A DNA stretch of 64,000 nucleotides, taken from CAYLQA01 sp964385695 (GTDB lineage Bacteria > Desulfobacterota > Desulfobulbia > Desulfobulbales > Desulfurivibrionaceae). The first letter of the stretch is position 1, and each line of letters starts with the position of its first letter. Under the pieces are notes generated by a model. It had not been told where the DNA came from, did not search any database, and worked only from the letters and a program-made list of their open reading frames with translations. Of this stretch, positions 32,727-41,416 are shown piece after piece. Made by a program: the position numbers and the translations under genes. The stretch spans positions 1 through 64,000 of the forward strand of contig CAYLQA010000009.1 of assembly GCA_964385695.1 (NCBI GenBank), given 5' to 3'.

Positions 32727-33452
32727 TTATTCGGAAAAGCCCTTTTTGAGCAGTTCCCGCTCCCGCTGACGGACATATTGCAGGAGTTGCTCCTCCTCCG
32801 TCATGGTCAGGTCGAAAAATATTCCGTAGCAAAACTTCTTATTTTCCGAGCGCGAAGTCCGCATCACCTTGCCCTGCCGGATATTGATATAGGTCCCGGC
32901 ACTGAGGCCATCCCCGCCACCAGGAAAAAAGAGGGCGACATCATTAACCGGATTGCCGCGATCCAGCGGCAACTCACGATCCGCACAGAGCAAAATGCCA
33001 TTGGCGCTGATATCGACGACCTGGAAGCCCTGGAACATCTCTTCGTTATAGAGAAACATTGCCGTGCTGCCGTGGGGAACCCCGACCCGGTAATTTGCCC
33101 GTCGCTGCAAACGGACCAGCGTGGAAGGGAATTGCGTAAAAATGCTATCGGAGGTAACCTTGAGAACCTTGACTCGGATCTGATTCCAGACCAGGGATTC
33201 GTCACGGAACAGGATATGGATAAGCTTCTGGCTCCCGGGCCAGTCCGAAGGTTTGTCTATCTCAAGTTTTTTATCGTCAAAATTGACAATGACCGTTTTG
33301 GGCGACTGATACCCCTTATGAACAAGGGTAACCATCTCCCGCTTCTTCCTGAGTCGGGTCAGGGACATTTTGATGAGTTCATGGGACTCGGTTGATTGGG
33401 CTCCGTTATCCAGGGTTACCCACCGTGCCGGCCCTTTGCGAATTGGCGACAT
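32727..33452 (-). CDS. YcgR-like flagellar-brake/PilZ protein
   Basis: 241 residues. An N-terminal all-beta domain (about 45-120) precedes a PilZ domain that has LQRRANYRV (RxxxR type) and DISANGIL (DxSxxG type). This is the architecture of YcgR, a c-di-GMP-responsive brake on the flagellar motor, although motor contact residues cannot be judged. It is divergent from a small unknown gene 34 bp away and ends 2 bp from yjbQ. Confidence 0.85.
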   Translation of the reverse strand: MSPIRKGPARWVTLDNGAQSTESHELIKMSLTRLRKKREMVTLVHKGYQSPKTVIVNFDDKKLEIDKPSDWPGSQKLIHILFRDESLVWNQIRVKVLKVTSDSIFTQFPSTLVRLQRRANYRVGVPHGSTAMFLYNEEMFQGFQVVDISANGILLCADRELPLDRGNPVNDVALFFPGGGDGLSAGTYINIRQGKVMRTSRSENKKFCYGIFFDLTMTEEEQLLQYVRQRERELLKKGFSE

Positions 33453-33486
33453 GAAACACTTAACCTTTTATTAGGATCACTCAGGC

Positions 33487-33735
33487 ATGAAAAAGCACGA
33501 TTCAGACTCTCATCTCTCTGCCGGGGAAATATGCTTCGGCCTGGACCGAACAACCGACGAACGCTCCATTACGGCCTTTATCGAGCGATTTGCCAGGCCG
33601 GAAGTCTTAGCAGCCCTCACTCCACGCCTTGAAGAAAATGAAATTCATGCAATCCTTGATTTTCTTTCAAACCTGATGCATAAGCACTTTAGTGAGCAAG
33701 AATACCATCGCCTGTTTTTAGGCCCTTTGAAATAA
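33487..33735 (+). CDS. Small conserved-looking hypothetical protein
   Basis: 82 residues, starting ATG at 33487 after AGGATCACTCAGGC. It contains an acidic SITAFIERFARPEVLAALTP helix, a LEENEIHAILDFLSNLMHKH helix and a basic end. Mostly helical, with a few His. No family recognised. Divergent from the YcgR-like gene and 120 bp upstream of ubiD. Confidence 0.6.
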   Translation: MKKHDSDSHLSAGEICFGLDRTTDERSITAFIERFARPEVLAALTPRLEENEIHAILDFLSNLMHKHFSEQEYHRLFLGPLK

Positions 33736-33858
33736 CCATTGGCACTGAGTGCCTGTGATTATTGCATACAGGGCCTTATCCAGCTCCGCAGGGTTAGGCG
33801 ACTGGCATGTATCCTTTATATATTGACAAGTTAACATATCAATTGGGAGAGAGCAAAG

Positions 33859-35640
33859 GTGAGTCATAAAATTATACGTGATCTCAGAAGCTTCCTTGAA
33901 ATACTGCAGCGCGAAAACGAACTCCTGACGGTAGACGTCCAGGTTGACCCCTATCTTGAGATCGCGGAGATTCACCGGCGGGTCATTGCCCAGGGCGGCC
34001 CGGCCCTTTTGTTCACCAATGTCAAGGGCAGCACCTTTCCGGTGGTCACCAACCTCTTTGGCACAGCCCGCAGGCTGGAGCTTGCCTTTGGCAGGCGCCC
34101 GCAAAAATTTGTCTCCGACCTGGTCCGGGCCGCCGAGACATTGATGCCACCCACCTTGGGCAAACTTTGGGAGATGCGTTCCCTTGCCGGCCAGGCCGCC
34201 AAGATCGGCCTCAAAAACATCAAGGGCGCGCCCATTTTGGAAAAATGCCAGGATCCGCCCCAGCTTAGCCGATTGCCCATGCTCACCTCATGGGATACCG
34301 ACGGCGGCGCCTTTGTCACCCTGCCTTTAGTCTACACCGAGCACCCAGAGGGCAAAGGGCATAACCTAGGCATGTACCGCATTCAACGCTATGACGATGC
34401 GACCACCGGCATCCATTGGCAGATCCACAAGGGTGGCGGCTACCATTACCATGAGGCGGAACGCCTCAACGAACCTCTGCCCATGACCCTTTACATCGGC
34501 GGACCGCCAGCCCTGATGATGGCGGCCATCGCCCCCCTGCCGGAAAACATTCCGGAGCTGATGCTGGCCTCCCTGCTCATGGGAGAAAAACTCTCCATGA
34601 CCGATGACCCGGCTGGTGGCCACCGTATGGTGGCAAACGCCGAATTTGCCGCCCGTGGCTTTGTCCCGCCCCACATGCGCCGGCCGGAAGGCCCTTTTGG
34701 CGATCATTATGGATACAACTCCCTGACCCATGACTACCCGGTCTTCCACGTCCAGCGCCTGTACCATCGCAAGGATGCCATCTACCCGGCCACCGTGGTG
34801 GGGCGGCCCAAGCAGGAAGACTTCTACATCGGCGACTTTCTTCAAGACCTGCTCTCACCTCTCTTTCCGCTGGTCATGAGCGGCGTGCGCCAGCTCAAAA
34901 CATTTGGCGAAACCGGTTTTCATTGCCTGGCCGCCGCACGGGTAACAGACCGCTACCCGAGGGAGGCCTTTGCCTCGGGCCTGCGTATTTTAGGCGAAGG
35001 CCAGCTCTCCCTGACCAAGTTCCTCATTGTCACCGATGGCGATCTTGATGTGGAAGACTTCAAAACACTGTGGGTCCATGTCCTCGAGCGCATCAACTGG
35101 CAGAGTGACCTTTTTGTCTTTGCCAATGTCTCACAAGACACCCTGGATTACACCGGTCCTTCGGTAAACAAAGGCTCCAAGGCCATGATGATGGGACTAG
35201 GCAAAGAACCCATTCGTGCCCTGCCCGGAGAGTTCCACGGCGATCTCCCGGCTGCTACGCGCCACCCTGAGGTCTACCTGCCCGGGACCATGGTCCTTGA
35301 AGGCGATTCCTTTGAGGCGGACCCCGAGTTGCCGCAAAGGATTGCCAACCATAAATCCCTGGGGGACTGGCCCGTGGTCATCCTGGTGGACAACACTCGG
35401 GCCGCCACGGAGAACCTGCAAGAATTTCTCTGGAGTTTTTTCACCCGTTTTGAGCCGGCCGCGGATATCCATGCCAAAGACAGCGGGGTACGCCGCTTCC
35501 ATGTGGGCCTTGAGCCGCCTATTGTTTTCGACTGCCGCATGAAACCTTGGTATCCACATGTGCTGGAGGTTGATCCGGAGACAAAACGGAAGGTGGACTC
35601 CAAAATGGACAAAATATTGCCTTCACAACACCGCGGATGA
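33859..35640 (+). CDS. UbiD family decarboxylase
   Basis: 593 residues. The known family uses prenylated FMN, made by UbiX, to (de)carboxylate aromatic or unsaturated acids. It shows LPMLTSWDTDGGAFVT, a Glu-rich EHPEGKG, the prFMN/metal region HWQIHKGGGYHY, IGGPPALMMAA and the ExxxR-type catalytic region PEGPFGDHYGY. Its size is at the upper end for UbiD. Here it may serve menaquinone (futalosine route) or ubiquinone-like quinone synthesis; UbiX is not visible. The start is GTG after GGGAGAG. Confidence 0.9.
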   Translation: MSHKIIRDLRSFLEILQRENELLTVDVQVDPYLEIAEIHRRVIAQGGPALLFTNVKGSTFPVVTNLFGTARRLELAFGRRPQKFVSDLVRAAETLMPPTLGKLWEMRSLAGQAAKIGLKNIKGAPILEKCQDPPQLSRLPMLTSWDTDGGAFVTLPLVYTEHPEGKGHNLGMYRIQRYDDATTGIHWQIHKGGGYHYHEAERLNEPLPMTLYIGGPPALMMAAIAPLPENIPELMLASLLMGEKLSMTDDPAGGHRMVANAEFAARGFVPPHMRRPEGPFGDHYGYNSLTHDYPVFHVQRLYHRKDAIYPATVVGRPKQEDFYIGDFLQDLLSPLFPLVMSGVRQLKTFGETGFHCLAAARVTDRYPREAFASGLRILGEGQLSLTKFLIVTDGDLDVEDFKTLWVHVLERINWQSDLFVFANVSQDTLDYTGPSVNKGSKAMMMGLGKEPIRALPGEFHGDLPAATRHPEVYLPGTMVLEGDSFEADPELPQRIANHKSLGDWPVVILVDNTRAATENLQEFLWSFFTRFEPAADIHAKDSGVRRFHVGLEPPIVFDCRMKPWYPHVLEVDPETKRKVDSKMDKILPSQHRG

Positions 35641-35718
35641 TCTTAATGTTAAAGATTGACGAAGCTTTTGCCGAAAAGTTAAGGTGAAAGGAGATACTAT
35701 TTTCCCTTGAGGGTTCTG

Positions 35719-36156
35719 ATGAAAATTAATGATATTATCCCCGGCCAAGCGAATATAAACAAAACCGGAAGTAAGTCGTCCACCCAGAGCGCTGGCAACT
35801 TCCAGGAACTGTTGCAGAATGAGCTGACCGCGGCCAAGCAGAGCGAAAAAACCGCTGCCGCCTCCGCTGTCCAGGCCAGCCAGCAGGTGCCGCCGCAACT
35901 GCGCATTGCCGGGCTGAACGTCAGCGAGTCAACCATCAGCACCCTGGATGCCTTCAGCTCCGCCTTGGCCGATCAACGCTTTACCATGGCCGAGCTTGAG
36001 CCCTTTGCCTCGGCCCTTGAGGAAGGCACCGCCGCCCTGCTGGATCTCAAAAAGCAGTTGCCCCAGGATGACCCGTTGGCCCAGTTGCTCGACCGGGTGG
36101 CCACGGTCTCCTATCTTGAGAGCAGTAAATTCAGGCGGGGTGATTACGCGGACTGA
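35719..36156 (+). CDS. Hypothetical protein
   Basis: 145 residues from the ATG at 35719, which follows GAGG by 6 nt. The N-terminal third is Ser/Thr/Gln/Ala-rich and probably disordered; the rest is acidic and helical with LDAFSSALADQRFT and LLDLKKQLPQDDPLAQL. No signal peptide and no family recognised. It lies between ubiD and rluB and ends at a terminator, so it may be transcribed with ubiD. Confidence 0.6.
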   Translation: MKINDIIPGQANINKTGSKSSTQSAGNFQELLQNELTAAKQSEKTAAASAVQASQQVPPQLRIAGLNVSESTISTLDAFSSALADQRFTMAELEPFASALEEGTAALLDLKKQLPQDDPLAQLLDRVATVSYLESSKFRRGDYAD

Positions 36157-36181
36157 GCAACATTCCTCCTTTACAATTTCA

Positions 36182-36215
36182 GGCTGGCCAGGATATTCTT
36201 GGCCAGCCTTTTTTT
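36182..36215 (+). terminator. Rho-independent terminator
   Basis: Perfect 9-bp stem GGCTGGCCA/TGGCCAGCC with a 9-nt loop and seven Ts, 26 bp after the stop of the hypothetical gene. Confidence 0.92.
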
Positions 36216-36254
36216 ATGCCACATCGAAAACATTAACTGCCGGACACAAATAGA

Positions 36255-36965
36255 ATGAAAGAACGCCTGCAAAAGATAATCGCCAAGGCGGGGATAGCCT
36301 CGCGCCGTGGCGCGGAAGAGCTGATCCGCCGGGGCAAGGTCAAAGTGGATGGCAAGACCATCACCGAGCTTGGAGTGCAGGCAGACCCGGACAAGCAAAA
36401 AATCACATTCGAAGGCAAACCTGTAGTCATTCACGAAAGAAAGGTTTACCTGCTGCTCAACAAGCCCAAGGGTTACGTCACCACCTTGCAGGACACTCAC
36501 GGTCGCCCCATTGTCAGTGAACTCTTACCTCGCCTCAAAGAACGCCTTTTTCCAGTAGGTCGTCTCGACCTTGACACAGAAGGCGCTCTCCTAATGACCA
36601 ATGACGGCGAGCTGAGCCAAAGGCTCCTCCACCCCAGCTACGAAATCAATCGAACCTATGAGGCCAAGGTTACGGGCCATCCCCCTAAAGCCAAGCTCAA
36701 TCAGCTCGCCCAGGGCATTGAGCTTGAGGGCAAAAAAACATCCCCGGCAAAACTCAAAACCCTGCGCAAAACTCCAAAGGCTACAACCATCCAAATCATT
36801 ATCCATGAAGGCCGCAAACGCCAGGTCCGTAAGATGTTTGCCGCCATTGGCCACCGGGTCATCGAGCTCAAACGTACGGCCTACGGCAGGTTGAAACTCG
36901 GCTCCCTTCCTTCGGGCAAATATCGCTTTCTGTCTGAAAAAGATCTCAAACGCATTTTTTCTTAA
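36255..36965 (+). CDS. Pseudouridine synthase RsuA/RluB family
   Basis: 236 residues. An N-terminal S4 RNA-binding domain (ERLQKIIAKAGIASRRGAEELIRRGKVKVDG) is followed by the catalytic region with VGRLDLDTEG, where the Asp is the nucleophile. Converts one uridine in 16S or 23S rRNA to pseudouridine; the paralog cannot be decided, though RluB-like is likely. No clear ribosome site, and the gene begins 40 bp past the terminator. Confidence 0.93.
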   Translation: MKERLQKIIAKAGIASRRGAEELIRRGKVKVDGKTITELGVQADPDKQKITFEGKPVVIHERKVYLLLNKPKGYVTTLQDTHGRPIVSELLPRLKERLFPVGRLDLDTEGALLMTNDGELSQRLLHPSYEINRTYEAKVTGHPPKAKLNQLAQGIELEGKKTSPAKLKTLRKTPKATTIQIIIHEGRKRQVRKMFAAIGHRVIELKRTAYGRLKLGSLPSGKYRFLSEKDLKRIFS

Positions 36966-36976
36966 AAAAAATACTC

Positions 36977-37006
36977 TTTACAATTCAGGACTTAGCTGCT
37001 TAAGAT
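36977..37006 (+). promoter_or_regulatory. Promoter of the HU/IHF gene
   Basis: TTTACA (36977-36982), an 18-bp spacer and TAAGAT (37001-37006) fit sigma-70. The start codon is about 75 bp downstream. Confidence 0.55.
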
Positions 37007-37080
37007 AAGATATCTCCCTGTATTCAATATTAATTTTGGGCGGGAGATATCAAAAATGGGCAGATAGTCAGGAGAAAAAA

Positions 37081-37365
37081 ATGAATAAGTCAGAGCTGAT
37101 CGAAGCGCTTGCTGAGGAGATGAATGTTCCTCTGCGTGAAGCAAGTTCGGCGACCAACACCATCCTTGATGCTATGGCGGACGCACTTGCTAACGGGGAA
37201 AGCATTGAGATTCGCGGATTTGGCAGTTTTGTGGTCAAGGAGTACGGCTCCTACTTCGGCCGCAACCCGAAATCCGGCGACAAAATCAAGGTAAGCCCCA
37301 AAAAACTACCATTTTTCAAGGTGGGCAAAGAGCTCAAAGAGATGGTCAACAACGGTAAAGGGTAG
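37081..37365 (+). CDS. HU/IHF family DNA-binding protein
   Basis: 94 residues from the ATG at 37081 (AGGAG at good distance). The DNA-binding arm region IRGFGSFVVKEYGSYFGRNPKSGDKIKV with the conserved Arg-Asn-Pro tip is present and the protein has the usual length. It bends DNA and may act as IHF or HU. The sequence is closer to the IHF side (FFKVGKELKEMVN end), but I cannot fix it. Single gene, convergent with rimO. Confidence 0.95.
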   Translation: MNKSELIEALAEEMNVPLREASSATNTILDAMADALANGESIEIRGFGSFVVKEYGSYFGRNPKSGDKIKVSPKKLPFFKVGKELKEMVNNGKG

Positions 37366-37388
37366 CCCGCAAACGGCGTTACCCTTTA
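37356..37388. terminator. Possible shared terminator between HU/IHF and rimO
   Basis: Perfect 9-bp stem TAAAGGGTA/TACCCTTTA with a 15-nt loop overlaps the two convergent stop regions. No T tract follows, so it is a weak candidate. Confidence 0.4.
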
Positions 37389-38729
37389 ACCACCTTCCAC
37401 TATTTCACCGACCAGGTCGTAGGGATGGGCCTCGGTAATCTTCACCTGCACTATATCTCCAGGATTACACTGACCAGCATTAATATAGACACAGCCGTCG
37501 ATTTCAGGCGCCTGAAACCGGGTACGCCCCTCAAGCAACAGGTCTGTCTCCTTGCTTGGCCCCTCAACCAGCACATCCTGAATTGACCCCACAAGCCCCT
37601 TGTTTTTCTCAAGGGATATCTCCCGTTGTAAACTCAAAAGATGAGACTTACGCGCCTCTTTCTCCTCGTCGCTGCACTGATTTTCCAGGTTGTAGGCAGC
37701 ACAACCTTCCTCGTTGGAGTAACCAAAGATTCCAACGTGCTCAAGGCGGTACTCACGCATGACCTTTTCAATAAGGGAGACATCTTCCTCCCGTTCGCCG
37801 GGAAAACCCACCATAAAGGTTGTACGGATTGCCGCCTGGGGCAAGATGCTTCGTATCTGCCCGAGAAGCTCCTCCACCAAGTCAAAACCGTACGGACGGT
37901 TCATGGCCTTCAGAATCCGATCGGAAACATGCTGCAAGGGAATATCAAGATAGGGGACGATACGTGGATTACCTGCGACAAAGCGCAGAAGTGGTTCTTT
38001 GACACGAACCGGATAGAGATAAAGCAGGCGGAACCAGGGTATTGCTGTGGAGTCAATGAGAACCTGTAAGAGGTCTGGCAGACGCTCCCGATCCGGGCCG
38101 AAATCATGGCCATAGGCCGTGAGATCCTGAGCCACCAAGTTTACTTCCTTCACCCCAACCGCATCGAGGTTTTTCGCCTCGCTCAAAAGATCGGGTAATT
38201 CTCTACTGCGCAGTGTTCCCCTGATGGAAGGGATGAGACAATAGGCACAACGATTGGCACAACCTTCGGTCACCTTCATATAGGCGTGATGCGCCGGAGC
38301 GGACAATCTGCGGGGCAAGGCACTGTTCATTAAAAATTGGTCTTCGGAAGCAACCACGGTGCACGGATCGCTTTGCTCAAGACGTGCAAGCAGGGCTGGA
38401 AGGTCATTAATGGATTCGGTGCCAACACAAAGATCTATCTCAGGAAACTCCTTGGCCAACTCCACACCGTAGCGTTGTACCATGCAGCCGGTGACTACCA
38501 GCTTCTTTGCTGGATCGCTCTCCTTGAGCGCAGCCACAGCCAGGATCTCATCGATACCTTCCTCCACAGCTGGCTGGATAAAGCCGCAGGTATTCACCAA
38601 GAGCAGATCCGCCTCTTCGGCAGCTTCTGTGGAAGCGTACCCCGCCTCTTCCAAAAGGCCGAGCATCACCTCAGTATCCACCAGGTTTTTGGGGCATCCC
38701 AGGCTCACTACAAATACTTTCTTATCCAT
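37386..38729 (-). CDS. rimO: Ribosomal protein uS12 methylthiotransferase RimO
   Basis: 447 residues from the ATG at 38729. UPF0004 N-terminal domain with the first cluster Cys (SLGCPKNLVD), then radical SAM motif CANRCAYCLIPSIRG, and a C-terminal TRAM domain. RimO adds a methylthio group to an Asp of ribosomal protein S12. The N-terminal GCPKN and the RGTLRSR segment are those of RimO rather than MiaB. The start overlaps the stop of the upstream phosphorylase gene, suggesting coupling. Confidence 0.95.
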   Translation of the reverse strand: MDKKVFVVSLGCPKNLVDTEVMLGLLEEAGYASTEAAEEADLLLVNTCGFIQPAVEEGIDEILAVAALKESDPAKKLVVTGCMVQRYGVELAKEFPEIDLCVGTESINDLPALLARLEQSDPCTVVASEDQFLMNSALPRRLSAPAHHAYMKVTEGCANRCAYCLIPSIRGTLRSRELPDLLSEAKNLDAVGVKEVNLVAQDLTAYGHDFGPDRERLPDLLQVLIDSTAIPWFRLLYLYPVRVKEPLLRFVAGNPRIVPYLDIPLQHVSDRILKAMNRPYGFDLVEELLGQIRSILPQAAIRTTFMVGFPGEREEDVSLIEKVMREYRLEHVGIFGYSNEEGCAAYNLENQCSDEEKEARKSHLLSLQREISLEKNKGLVGSIQDVLVEGPSKETDLLLEGRTRFQAPEIDGCVYINAGQCNPGDIVQVKITEAHPYDLVGEIVEGG

Positions 38730-39456
38730 TTCCCTGTTCCTGCCTAAAGGCGAAAAGGTGTTTGAGAATTGCTCTACTCTTTTGCCGAAATGACTTTTGT
38801 TGAAATCCTGGCTGCCATTTATCCCGCCACAGCTCATCGGAAACCAAAAATGCCGCAGCCAACTCCACCCCACGAAAACGTGCCACCGTTGCCAGGGCGG
38901 AAAACTCCATTTCGACCCCCAGCACGCCCTCGCTTTGGTAGTGTGCTACTTTCTCCCTTGCTTCACGGTACGGGGCATCGGTTGTCCAGACAGGCCCTTG
39001 CCTGATATCAGAAAAAGACCGTAAATATCTCGCAAGGGTGTTGTTCAGTGCCAAAGACGCTTCTGCCTGCCCTACTATGGGATAATGCTGGGAGGTTCCC
39101 TCTTCACTCTTGGCCCATGTGGGCAGCAAAACATCACCCACATGCAACTGAGGGGCAAGCGCGCCGCACCAACCAAAGACAACTATACGCTTTGCGCCAA
39201 GGGCAATCAGCTTCTCAAGAGCCAGCACAGCCATGGGCGCACCAAGTGCGGGACCTGCCCAAAAAGAGACGTCTTCATTTTTCTGGTTGGGGGAGAGATA
39301 GAGGTTACTGTTGAAAAGAAAGGAGCGTTGCCAACCAAGCTCGTTTGCATGTTTTTTCGCTTGGGCGACTTCGGCCGGGTTGACCAGCAACAGCCCCAGT
39401 GAGCCAAGATCAGGCTCGCCCGGCTCGCGTTTTGGATTGATGATGACCTCTTCCAT
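38722..39456 (-). CDS. Nucleoside phosphorylase-like protein (PNP/UDP family)
   Basis: 244 residues from the ATG at 39456 (a TTG at 39462 is in frame). It has the phosphorylase fold with AGPALGAPMAVLALEKLIALGAKRIVVFGWCGALAP and the ribose site region GVEMEFSALATVAR. Members cleave nucleosides or S-adenosylhomocysteine/MTA relatives; the exact substrate is not clear. Overlaps rimO by eight bases. No signal peptide. Confidence 0.82.
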   Translation of the reverse strand: MEEVIINPKREPGEPDLGSLGLLLVNPAEVAQAKKHANELGWQRSFLFNSNLYLSPNQKNEDVSFWAGPALGAPMAVLALEKLIALGAKRIVVFGWCGALAPQLHVGDVLLPTWAKSEEGTSQHYPIVGQAEASLALNNTLARYLRSFSDIRQGPVWTTDAPYREAREKVAHYQSEGVLGVEMEFSALATVARFRGVELAAAFLVSDELWRDKWQPGFQQKSFRQKSRAILKHLFAFRQEQGNG

Positions 39457-39476
39457 GGTCAAACAAGTTTACCCCA

Positions 39477-39512
39477 AAATAAAAAAGGCTGCAGGAATGA
39501 TCCTGCAGCCTT
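39477..39512 (-). terminator. Terminator of the Fo ATP synthase operon
   Basis: Perfect 12-bp stem AAGGCTGCAGGA/TCCTGCAGCCTT with a 4-nt loop; on the minus strand a run of Ts follows. It lies 25 bp after the atpE stop. Confidence 0.95.
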
Positions 39513-39536
39513 GGTAATACGCGGATAAAACAGATA

Positions 39537-39869
39537 CTACATGAACGGATTCGCGAACAACAGGATGATCGCGATAACCAGACCATAAATGGTCAGAGAC
39601 TCGATAAGAGCCATACCGAGAATCATGGTTACAGTGATCTTACCGGAAGCCTCGGGGTTACGAGCGATACCGGTACAAGCACCGTCGATACCACTACCCA
39701 TACCAACACCACAACCAAGAGCAGCGAGACCAACAGCCAGAGCGGCAGCAATACATACGAGAGCGATGGGCATATCAACACCACCAGAAGCAGCAGCAGC
39801 GTCAGCAGCCAGAGCAACAGAGCTCATTCCCAGAACCATCAGGGTAGACAGAATTCCTACTTTTTTCAT
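39537..39869 (-). CDS. atpE: ATP synthase Fo subunit c
   Basis: 110 residues, long because of an N-terminal signal-like extension (LSTLMVLGMSSVALA) before the two-helix hairpin. Ion site Glu90 lies in MALIESLTIYGLV, and the loop ARNPEA is canonical. The residue matching the Na+-ligand Gln of Na+-ATPases is Met57 (GVGMG) although a Ser follows the Glu, so H+ coupling is more likely. Forms the c-ring with atpB; the F1 genes are not in the window. Confidence 0.95.
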   Translation of the reverse strand: MKKVGILSTLMVLGMSSVALAADAAAASGGVDMPIALVCIAAALAVGLAALGCGVGMGSGIDGACTGIARNPEASGKITVTMILGMALIESLTIYGLVIAIILLFANPFM

Positions 39870-39953
39870 TGTTACTTCCTCCTAGAAAACTTTTCTTAAA
39901 TGGCCTTCTTCAATATATGACAAAAGTTGTCAAACTTTTTACTTACGCAACGA

Positions 39954-40679
39954 TCAGTGTGCATGCTCCATGGCGCCGGAGAAGTACACAACGCTCAACA
40001 GGACGAAAACGCCGGTCTGGACGAAGGATACTAAAACACCGAGCATGAGAATCGGCAGAGGCCCGAAATAGGCACCGGCCAGCATGAACAGTACGGCAAG
40101 CAGCATCTCTTTAGCGAAGATGTTACCGAAAAGACGAATGGACAGAGAGAGGATACGGGCAAAGTTACTGACCACCTCAATGGGGAACATCAGGGGAACA
40201 AGCCAAGGCATGGGTCCCATGAAGTGCTTAATGTATTTCACACCGTGATACTTGATACCCAGGATATGGGAGGTCACCCACACGATCAGGGTACAGGCAA
40301 GGGTGATGTTGATATTTGCTGTCGGGGGAAAGAAGCCAGGGACCAAACCAAGAAGGTTGCTGACCAAGATAAACAGAGCAAACGTGGTGAGCATGGGAAA
40401 CAGCATGCGTGCCCCTTCCTCGCCCATATTCTCTACATAAAAATCGTTCAAACCACCGAGAATCGCTTCCCAGAAGTTCTGGCCAGCGCCAGGCACCATG
40501 GCCTGGTTGCCAGAGGTCAACTTGGCAATTACCACAATGCCAAACATGATGAGCCAGGTGTAGGACATGTGCGGGTTCAAAACTTGCTCGTACCACGGCA
40601 GACTTGCATCAATCGCATGCGGAACGGGTGCACCCATCATTTCGAGTAAAACCTGAAGAAACAGAATTGGATGTTCCAT
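39954..40679 (-). CDS. atpB: ATP synthase Fo subunit a
   Basis: 241 residues with five to six membrane helices. The essential Arg is in LSLSIRLFGNIFAKEM, and other hallmark segments are NLLGLVPGFFPPTANIN and the C-terminal FVLLSVVYFSGAM. Subunit a forms the ion half-channels. Its start is 7 bp from the end of the atpI-like gene, in the compact order atpZ-atpI-atpB-atpE. Confidence 0.97.
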   Translation of the reverse strand: MEHPILFLQVLLEMMGAPVPHAIDASLPWYEQVLNPHMSYTWLIMFGIVVIAKLTSGNQAMVPGAGQNFWEAILGGLNDFYVENMGEEGARMLFPMLTTFALFILVSNLLGLVPGFFPPTANINITLACTLIVWVTSHILGIKYHGVKYIKHFMGPMPWLVPLMFPIEVVSNFARILSLSIRLFGNIFAKEMLLAVLFMLAGAYFGPLPILMLGVLVSFVQTGVFVLLSVVYFSGAMEHAH

Positions 40680-40685
40680 GGTTTG

Positions 40686-41096
40686 CTACGCCTCCTTCCT
40701 CTTCCCTACAAATTTTCTGGCTTCCAGTGACATCGCGATAATGATGCTGACCATCACCGCCGATAGTCCAACCAAAAAGGCCGGAACACTCAAGGGAACA
40801 AATTTAAGTAAAATGTACAAAACTAGAGCCAGGCATACCAGCCGGGCATAATATTTAATTAAAAACCGTGGTTTTGCTCCTTTCAGCTCCCCGCTCAAAA
40901 CACTGACAAGGTCTCTATTCAGGAGCAAAAAACTTACATTGACAAGCAAGCCGCCAACGAAGAGCGACTTAGCAACAAGGGGCGAAAAGCTCAACCACCC
41001 AGCGAGTGTCATACACGCAACCAGCAGCCAACTCATCAGCACGACCTTGCGGATCGAGACTTTTACCGCCTCACTGCTTGTCGGACTTGTCGTCAT
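40686..41096 (-). CDS. ATP synthase subunit I (AtpI-like)
   Basis: 136 residues with four hydrophobic segments (about 17-40, 45-65, 90-110, 112-132). Position between the AtpZ-like gene and atpB, size and membrane layout fit the accessory AtpI/UncI that helps c-ring assembly; sequence alone is weakly conserved. The start lies inside the end of the AtpZ-like gene (26-bp overlap), which fits coupled translation. Confidence 0.82.
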   Translation of the reverse strand: MTTSPTSSEAVKVSIRKVVLMSWLLVACMTLAGWLSFSPLVAKSLFVGGLLVNVSFLLLNRDLVSVLSGELKGAKPRFLIKYYARLVCLALVLYILLKFVPLSVPAFLVGLSAVMVSIIIAMSLEARKFVGKRKEA

Positions 41097-41340
41097 GGAA
41101 GTCCTTACGAATTGCCAACTGATAGAGATTTTTGAAGGCGGCTGCGATTCCGATAGCCAAACCGAACATCATGATCCATGGTTTGTACTTGCCGTCAAAC
41201 ACCTTATGCTCGAAAAAATAGCCGATACCAAAGCCAATAATAATGGAGAAGGCTACGGTCATTCCTATGGTGCTGTAATCAGTCAGCAATTTCCTGATTT
41301 CCTCTTTACTGCCTAGGTAGTTTTTCCTATTTTTACCCAT
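41071..41340 (-). CDS. AtpZ/AtpI-type putative F0F1-ATPase subunit
   Basis: 89 residues with two membrane helices (MTVAFSIIIGFGIGYFFEH and WIMMFGLAIGIAAAFKNLY) joined by a short charged loop, the pattern of AtpZ, a small partner of AtpI in Mg2+/Ca2+ handling and Fo assembly. It leads the Fo operon. Acidic tail. Confidence 0.85.
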   Translation of the reverse strand: MGKNRKNYLGSKEEIRKLLTDYSTIGMTVAFSIIIGFGIGYFFEHKVFDGKYKPWIMMFGLAIGIAAAFKNLYQLAIRKDFHDDKSDKQ

Positions 41341-41416
41341 CGGAAACCCCTGAAAGTAGTAAGAAAATCGTCTCGATTGGTATCATGGCAGACCCTATAA
41401 GTCAACGGCTTTTTTA

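Noticed and set aside
33736..33858. TTGACA-like hexamer before ubiD
   Set aside because: A TTGACA at 33824 is too close to the start codon to leave room for a -10 and a ribosome site.
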